Of a stretch of DNA of 64,000 nucleotides, positions 58,065 through 64,000 are shown in pieces. Source of the DNA: Anastrepha obliqua (lineage: Eukaryota; Arthropoda; Insecta; Diptera; Tephritidae); the NCBI RefSeq assembly GCF_027943255.1, contig NC_072895.1:77626001-77690000 (forward strand). Direction: 5' to 3'. The notes beneath the pieces are model-generated. The model did no database searches. It saw only the letters and a list, made by a program, of their open reading frames with translations, and had not been told where the DNA came from. Each line of letters starts with the position of its first letter. Positions within the stretch are counted from its first letter, which is position 1. The translations under genes were made by a program, and so were the position numbers.

Positions 58065-58793
58065 TTAAGGGGGGACCCTCATTTAGACGGTCGAAAAATG
58101 CATCATTTTTGGGAATTTTTTTCTCAGGTAAAATAACTTCAAACGTTTTGTAATTCATAAAGTACTTTAATAAATGTCTTGACTGTCTACAAAAATTTTC
58201 GGAGAAGAAAAAAAACATTTTAAGTATGGAAATATACACCTCGTCCATGGCACCTCTTTCTATCTGTGTACATTCTAGCGCTCTGAATTTTTTTCTGAAA
58301 TAAAAAAACCAAATTTTTTTTAAAACTTTAGGATAATACCTTCGATGTGACATTTTGATTTAAAAAAAAAATGTCGAAATTGATATTTTTTACCCAGTTT
58401 TATGTTAAAAGTGATTTTTCATGCATAAAAATTGACTTTAAAATTACAAAAAAATATGAAAATCTTTTTTTTTAAAAAAACACTTAATGTCACATTGAAA
58501 ACAATTTAATTATCTTTAAAATGAGCTATTGTAAAGCCTGATTGGTTCAATTCAGCGTTCTCAATTGTGTACACGAAATCGAAAAATGATGTTTCGAGAA
58601 AAACGCGTTTAAAGTTTTGGATACAGGCGATCAGGCCACCCGTCGCGTCCTGTTAAAAATTTTGTCACTCCTTCAAAAATACAGATATCGACTTGAAATT
58701 TTGAAAGTATATTCTTAAATAGTTGTAAAATAGATTAAAATTATTTCCAAAAAATCGATTTTTTTGACCCGATAAATGAGGGTCCCCCCTTAA
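58065..58793. mobile_element. TTAA-flanked inverted-repeat element, copy C
   Basis: TTAA at 58065-58068 and 58790-58793 flank 721 bp with perfect 17-bp inverted ends GGGGGGACCCTCATTTA (58069-58085) and complement (58773-58789), continuing imperfectly to GGTC. The core CGAGAAAAACGCGTTTAAAG lies at about 58594. No coding frame. Confidence 0.85.
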
Positions 58794-58799
58794 TCAGTT

Positions 58800-59345
58800 C
58801 CTAAAACCATACCTGCATAAATAATTATATCGTTACAAATCACAGAAGCGGAAGTATTCAGAAATAAGCTGAGCAAATAACCAGGGCTCCTCAGTTTGGT
58901 GTCGCGCTGGAGCAATGATGGGCGGGAATATTTATCAAAAGTTAAAGCTAATGGTATTGAAGCACTCTTAGGCGAAAAAATATCAGCAGACTTAAGTGCA
59001 GTTCGTTGCGATCACAATCATTAACCTCATAAAAGCCGAACATATTTTCAAACCCTTGCAAAGCTATGAATTCCGAATGCCGAAGTTTATACAAATTATT
59101 ACAGTTGAAAGAGGGCGTCATTATATTTTGAACTTTCATAGTTTATTATTTATCCGATATTTTTTAAAAACTTCATAATGTCTCCGCTTAAATTTAAAAT
59201 TTTGTCAAAACTTATTTGTCTTAAAAAAAATATATAAAAAAATTATAAAAAAGATTGCAAATATGAAAATATATGTACCATAGTAGCTAGTGTTAAAATT
59301 ATATTGTATTATTGTTGATATACAAGAAATATAGCAAATAATAAT
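58800..59345. other. no recognisable gene
   Basis: AT-rich; nothing recognised up to the candidate splice site. Confidence 0.4.
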
Positions 59346-59349
59346 AAAA

Positions 59350-59379
59350 ATATCTTTTTTCCTTTATTTACAGGTGAGT
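59350..59379 (+). promoter_or_regulatory. candidate recursive splice site (ratchet point) 2
   Basis: TATCTTTTTTCCTTTATTTA is followed by CAG at 59371-59373 and immediately by GTGAGT at 59374-59379. The pyrimidine tract, CAG and abutting donor match the recursive splice site consensus. A second possible donor GTAAGC follows about 40 nt later (near 59414), so a 40-nt microexon is an alternative reading. Same strand as the site at 16692. Confidence 0.5.
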
Positions 59380-59770
59380 CAAACAAGAAATTTACGAAAA
59401 ATTCTAACGGACGGTAAGCTTTAGTGTATTTTTGGTATTAAATACTTTATGAATTCTTGCAAAAAAATTAGAGCAAACTTTTTGAATTCAGTGTAAAGGC
59501 AGAGGTGTATTATAATACATTTCCACTGCAATGAAATCTGAAAATTCGACATCGAAATTCTGCAAAATCAGTTTGGTATTATTATCCATTATTTTTGTCT
59601 GTATAAAAGATTTACAATGTTTTTGAAATCAAGAAAACATTTTTTAGGCCGGCGAAGCTCATATTTTAGTTTGGAATTCAATTTTTAGTACAGTTTTGGT
59701 TTTTTCAATTATCTGTTTCTTTTCTCGATTTTGCTTTCCCTTTTTTTAATTTGGTATAAAACTTCAACTT
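59380..59770. other. no recognisable gene
   Basis: AT-rich. Nothing was recognised before the SINE. Confidence 0.4.
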
Positions 59771-60103
59771 CGGCCGCCGTAGCCGAAAGGGTTGGTGCGT
59801 GACTACCATTTGGAGTTCAGAGAGAACGTAGGTTCGCATCTCGGTGAAACACCAAAATGAAGAAACAGTTTTTTCTAGTAAGTTTTTTTCGCCGCTCGGC
59901 AGGCAGTGGCAAACCTCCGAGTGTATTTCTGCTCTTCATAAAACATATCTGCCGTTCAAAGTCGGCAAACTGTAAGTCCCTCCATTTGTGGAACAACATC
60001 AAGACGCACACCACAAATAGGAGGAGGAGCTCGGTCAAACACCCAAAACGAATGTACGCGCCAATTATATAATATATATATATATGTATATACATATATA
60101 CAT
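59771..60103 (+). mobile_element. tRNA-derived SINE, best-preserved copy
   Basis: Starts CGGCCGCCGTAGCCGAAAGG. A box TAGCCGAAAGGGTTGG at 59780-59795 and B box GGTTCGCATCT at 59831-59841 are spaced as in a tRNA gene. The head looks tRNA-like (GTAGCCGAA...GGTTGGTGCGTGACTACC) but the arms are not all paired. The body includes GGCAGTGGCAAACCTCCGAG and CCCTCCATTTGTGGAACAAC, then CGCACACCACAAATAGGAGG. The end is CGCGCCAATTATATAATATA with a TA-rich tail. It lies next to an RNase H fragment on the same strand. Confidence 0.8.
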
Positions 60104-60105
60104 GA

Positions 60106-60499
60106 AGCGTCTGGACGATAAAGTAAACTGGAGTACAGCTGCTCTTGAAATGAAACTTCTAGAGTGACCCCTGCACTTATATACAGATGGCTTGAAGGCA
60201 CCAGAAGGCTTCGGCACTGCAATATATGACCACATAACAAAGCGTTCTGTGCTGATGGGTAGTTTTCCCTGCATCTTACAGCCTCGTATACCATCTGTCT
60301 AATGAGCGAATTGCCTTTCTTTGCGACAGTCAGGCGGCACGTTTCTGGTCCTGGTTGTAATGCACATTTTGACAAGATTTATTAGATTTGATGATACTCG
60401 AATCCCCGATAAACTCCAATCAGTTCAGTCGCGGTCTACAAAATTATTAACAGTAACACCGAAGGTGCTCAGGGGCTCTTAACATTATCTGCGTTACAA
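60106..60499 (+). pseudogene. RNase H fragment of a non-LTR retrotransposon
   Basis: The plus strand reads KRLDDKVNWSTAALEMKLLE, then LYTDGLKAPEGFGTAIYDHI (RNase H motif with the first aspartate) and TKRSVLMGSF. After frameshifts it gives RIAFLCDSQAARFW, the SDSQ/CDSQ motif with a second aspartate. The glutamate region between is broken by stops. The fragment is cut at 60500 by a hAT element, and what should be its continuation starts at 61397. It resembles the RNase H of the elements at 26816 and 45880 but is more degraded. Confidence 0.6.
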
Positions 60500-61396
60500 G
60501 TTTAACACAGTGATGATAAATGGTTTTTTGAAAAATCCCTACACAACCCAAAAAAATTCCCTACTTTTCCCTACGCTTACAACAAATTTTCCCTACGAAA
60601 TTCCCTACATTTTTTCTCCTGTGTTTACACTATAATGAGGCAATCGCAACGTCAAAATTGAATTGTTTGCTTAAGATTTTTTGAAAATTCCGTACAGAGC
60701 TTCTGTAGTGCAATCAGTTCTTATTGGAATTAGATCCAGCAGCTTAACCACAAGCCGCTCGCTTTCCTCGTCGAAAAATCTCACCATAAGACACATATGC
60801 TTATTGAGTCCGATGTCTCTCATCGATCATTATGGAAAATTTGTTTACTTTTAATTCTTTTAACTAAATTGTCTTTTTTCTCTTTTGCCAATTCATTTTT
60901 TATTATGCTGGTGCACTTCTTTCTTCCGAGCCCAGAGTTTTTTAATAAATGAGAGTCAGTCGAAGAGGAGGAGCTCATTTCTGTAAAGTATATGCATTTT
61001 AAATATAAAAACGCTAAAACTAAAATAATTGCAAACTTACTTCAAAAGTGAAAAGCACCAGAAAACGTGGGACAACTAGAAATTTTCGCGCAAAGAAAAA
61101 ATCGTGCTAGCGTTAACGAAGAAAAAACAGCCAATGTTGCCATATTAACGCTTTTAAAAGTATGCTGCCATAAGGAAAAGAAGTCTGGCTTGAAATCTTA
61201 CCGCAGATTTTTATTTTAAATGCACTTTTTTAATTTTACCCCACTATTTTAAAATTTTTTTTTTGTCCTTTTTGAAAATTCCATAAATTTACAGAATTTA
61301 AAAAAATCTGTGCCTCTTTTCCCTACACCTACATTTTTCGACAAAAATCCCTACATGTAGGGAATTTTCCCTACATTTACCATCACTGGTTTAACA
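60500..61396 (-). mobile_element. hAT element with perfect 8-bp target duplication
   Basis: An exact 8-bp direct repeat GTTTAACA lies at 60500-60507 and 61389-61396. Inside it the ends are CAGTGATGATAAATGG (60508) and CCATCACTG with TTTACC before it (to 61388), a hAT-type CAGTG terminus. Both subterminal regions carry several copies of TTCCCTAC. The minus strand near 60690-60840 encodes IMIDE, a two-base shift, then DIGLNKHMCLMVRFFDEESE, RLVVKLLDLIPI and TDCTTEALYGIFKK. This is the region around a catalytic aspartate of hAT transposases of the ZBED/DUF4371 kind. Only part of the gene survives, with stops. Confidence 0.9.
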
Positions 61397-61399
61397 TGC

Positions 61400-62040
61400 G
61401 CCGATTTGCCTTCAATGGGCCAAAAATAATTTTGATAGACCTGCAAAATATTAATTCATTCCGCAAAATATTTCTAACTTCTTTCTGTCATACGATTTTT
61501 TGTTTTTTATATGCTCTGTCATATAACCCTTCCCCACATTAAGTCTTCAGGTCAGCTTACTATTTGGAATATTTGTCTGTATTTTATATTTCTTTTAGCA
61601 GAGTACTAAGTTGTCTTGTTAGGATTAATATTCAGTTCTACGCTTTTTCCGAAATTGTTAATCTCGTTTTGTGCCTTTCGGTGGTAATTTCGCTCAACGC
61701 TAGGTCGTCTGGCTATACAGTCTACTGCGGCCTATCATTTGTAGAAAAATTGTGGTCACTACTAATTTTCGCTTTAACAGAGAAACAAATCTCATTGAGT
61801 ATGCCCAAGAAGGTGATTCTTTGAGTTGATTGACGCATCGCACACTACTTTCACTTGCCATCAATTGAAGAGATTTCCATTACATTGATTTATAGTAAGA
61901 CTTACGATAATAACTGAATCCAGTTCCTCCCACAAGGGATTTGCTAAAGGTTCCCCATTTGTTCAGGAAGACACTTATAAAAACATGCAACCCGTACTGT
62001 ACTGCGCTTTTATATTAAAGACTACGAATTGAAGAACAAT
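61400..62040. other. no recognisable gene
   Basis: Right flank of the hAT insertion; any retrotransposon continuation is too degraded to read. Confidence 0.35.
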
Positions 62041-62043
62041 CTC

Positions 62044-62153
62044 TGCAGCCTTATATATATATAATTGGCGCGTACACCCTCTTTGGGTGTTTGACCGAGC
62101 ACCTCCTCCTATTTGTGGAGTGCGTCTTGATGTTGTTCCACAAATGCAGCCTT
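62044..62153 (-). mobile_element. 5'-truncated SINE with target-site duplication
   Basis: The direct repeat TGCAGCCTT at 62044-62052 and 62145-62153 flanks a 92-bp insert. On the minus strand the insert begins inside the SINE body at TTTGTGGAACAACATCAAGA, runs through AGGAGGAGGTGCTCGGTCAA and ends with GCGCCAATTATATATATATA. A 5' truncation, a TA-rich 3' tail and a flanking duplication are the signature of LINE-driven retrotransposition. Confidence 0.9.
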
Positions 62154-62159
62154 GCTTCC

Positions 62160-62770
62160 AGTATAATTGTACTGATTGCTTAATACTAGGTTATGTGTAG
62201 TCTAGTTGTCTTTGAAGTACGATGAGGCTTACAAGTCGAAAAATTTAGGAAATTGATCGTCGAAGCCTTAGCAAGAATTTTTCTAAATCTGGATGCTTCA
62301 GAAGTTGTATACGTAGTATGACAGAAGTCCTTAGAGAGAGCAGGGCTTTTGTACTCTGCTCCTTCTAACATTTTTCACAGTTAGCGGTTTCGCCAGCAAA
62401 GAACTCCTTTACGTCTCTGATTTGTTTCCCTATTTTTCTGTTCCACAATTTAAGTGGTTCGAATATCTTATCGATGTTTTTTTTATATTTTTTAATTAAT
62501 TTGGCTTTCATTTTTGTTAAATAATTACTTAAGCTTAATTGAAATTAATTTTTTTTCTTTAAATATTACCGACTACGTAAATAAGGAAAAATGATTTGTT
62601 TGTAAGCAGCTTTACAAACGTATACCATGTTTTTAAAATTTGCCTACGGTGAATATTTACAAAAGATGAGTCCCTTACTCTTTTCATACATACACGAATT
62701 ACTATCGCTTTAATGTAATAATTCGTCGAATATCAAAATGAGAATCTTTCTTTCCTTGAATTTACACTTT
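62160..62770. other. no recognisable gene
   Basis: AT-rich; nothing recognised. Confidence 0.4.
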
Positions 62771-62775
62771 TCATT

Positions 62776-62925
62776 TGCGTCTAGCAGCTAACATCAGTAA
62801 ACCCGATTCCATACAACGCAAATTTCAGAAATATAATATTATTTTATTATGCGTCTAGCAGCTAACATCAGTAAACCCGATTTCATACAACGCAAATTTC
62901 AGAAATAAAAAATTATTTTATTGCT
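62776..62925. repeat. 74-bp tandem duplication
   Basis: Two copies of a unit beginning TGCGTCTAGCAGCTAACATC start at 62776 and 62850. They differ by a few bases in the A/T-rich second half. No coding sequence. Confidence 0.95.
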
Positions 62926-62929
62926 TAAA

Positions 62930-64000
62930 AATGCCAAACCGAATGGTCCACATTTCGCATACTCAAATTCATTTTTTCCTTTTAATTTTGAAGATTTCGT
63001 TGGTGATGCGAGGCATAAGAAAAAAAAACATTTTCAATCTGTGAAGCTAACGGCATAAATGGAATTACACTTAAATTTCCAGCTCAACACCCACTTACCT
63101 ATTATTCCTTGCTCTTATTACATCTACGGATCCATTGCATTAATTATTAAAAATAATTTTCATGCGAATAAAGGCAAATATTTTTAATCTCACAAGTGCA
63201 TGCCCTCGTGAGAGTGTAAAGTGAAATTCTCTCCATTTACCAACTCATTCCAAAGCATTCACATCCAATTGACCAGCAAATGCAATCCTATCCGCTTAGT
63301 TCATTGCGGACAAGATTGGCAAGGGTGAATTCTTTTGCTTTCAGATAGGAAAGGTAAGGGGAATGAGCAAAGGACTACCATTGTTGGATTACTTGAACAT
63401 CAGCTTTACATTACAGAGCTTCATGCAAATAATTGTAAATTCAACTTAATTTTTAACCAAAATTCACACTTTTGTAATATCAGTGTTGATTAAGTTTTCT
63501 GAGCTTTGGTTTAGGAAAGAAAAGCATAAAAATATAATTAAATTTAGCTGGAACTGTGTTACCCAAAAATCAGTAAATCGAAGTGAAATTTTCAAGAATG
63601 ACTACAAAAATTACGCAAACATTTTCTACAAAAAAAAACTAATTAAAAAAAAGCCAAAAAAAGAAAACATTTTATTCTCCCAAGTTAAAAAAAAAAAAAT
63701 AAATTATAAAAATAATTGACATTATTCACTTTAAAAATTCTAGACCAATATTTTCAACATATTACTTCTTATTATACTCAAACCTACAAACAAACCAAAC
63801 ACCAGAAAAATGACAACGTCCAAAATTCTTGGATCATTTGATATGGAATCATGTATTTACCGTCTTTTCGAAAGCGTTTGTCAGGGTGAATCAAAATATT
63901 CGACTTAAACTCAATGGGATTCCATTCAAGCATATCCAAGTGCTTCGCATCCTATTTCATTGATAGGACGCAATTCTTTCACATAAATAGCAGTATGTCA
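62930..64000. other. no recognisable gene
   Basis: AT-rich. The frame at 63483-63719 is lysine/asparagine-rich by composition. An acceptor-like TCTTTTGCTTTCAG ends at 63344. Confidence 0.4.

Noticed and set aside
59780..59841. Functional tRNA gene
   Set aside because: The A and B boxes belong to a SINE head repeated elsewhere in the window; the acceptor stem does not pair.
63483..63719. 78-codon plus-strand frame rich in lysine and asparagine
   Set aside because: Composition is explained by A-rich DNA; no domain or splice context.

Overview
This window reads as non-coding, transposon-saturated DNA from a higher dipteran insect. It is AT-rich, has no long host reading frame, and carries relics of mariner/Tc1, hAT, R1-, RTE-, Jockey- and RNase H-bearing non-LTR elements, a tRNA-derived SINE, MITEs and satellite arrays. 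The SINE body and several element ends look like repeats I associate with tephritid fruit flies; that assignment is from memory and was not searched. No rRNA, tRNA gene or CRISPR array was seen, and no host protein-coding gene could be identified with confidence. Every recognisable coding segment is a broken transposon gene.

Layout. 1-11 kb: mariner fragments (597, 1052, 4545, 5061), an R1-clade reverse transcriptase remnant on the minus strand (2865-4140), and a Jockey-like RT plus its C-terminus on the plus strand (7475-9108). 11-25 kb: a mariner (11176), a further RT fragment (14370), a tRNA-SINE (14755), a TTAA-flanked inverted-repeat element (17397), a TIR-bounded mariner (20827) and two non-LTR fragments (21830, 24650). 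26-31 kb: a mariner (26040), a long non-LTR ORF2 remnant with RT and RNase H (26816-28430) and a mori-like mariner (30587). 34-38 kb: a nested composite in which a mariner relic is split by a repeat element, itself holding a pentanucleotide array, a 125-bp satellite array and about 48 units of a 20-bp minisatellite, followed by a SINE. 39-47 kb: mariner, RTE endonuclease, RTE 3' end, then an RNase H-bearing non-LTR 3' half. 47-64 kb: more TTAA elements, a TIR-complete mariner (49603), a 2.4-kb satellite-bearing element (52005-54370), a mariner interrupted by a second copy of the 34-kb composite, a SINE, an RNase H fragment, a hAT element with a perfect 8-bp target duplication, and a truncated SINE with its own target duplication.

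Two short plus-strand sites (16692/16693 and 59373/59374) match the architecture of recursive splice sites: pyrimidine tract, AG, then immediately GTGAGT. With no host exon in 64 kb, the simplest inference is that the window lies inside a very long intron of a plus-strand gene. The other notable items are a TTAA-targeting MITE family with G-run termini, one satellite monomer organised into two different higher-order periods, and a minisatellite-bearing element found twice, each time inside a mariner relic.
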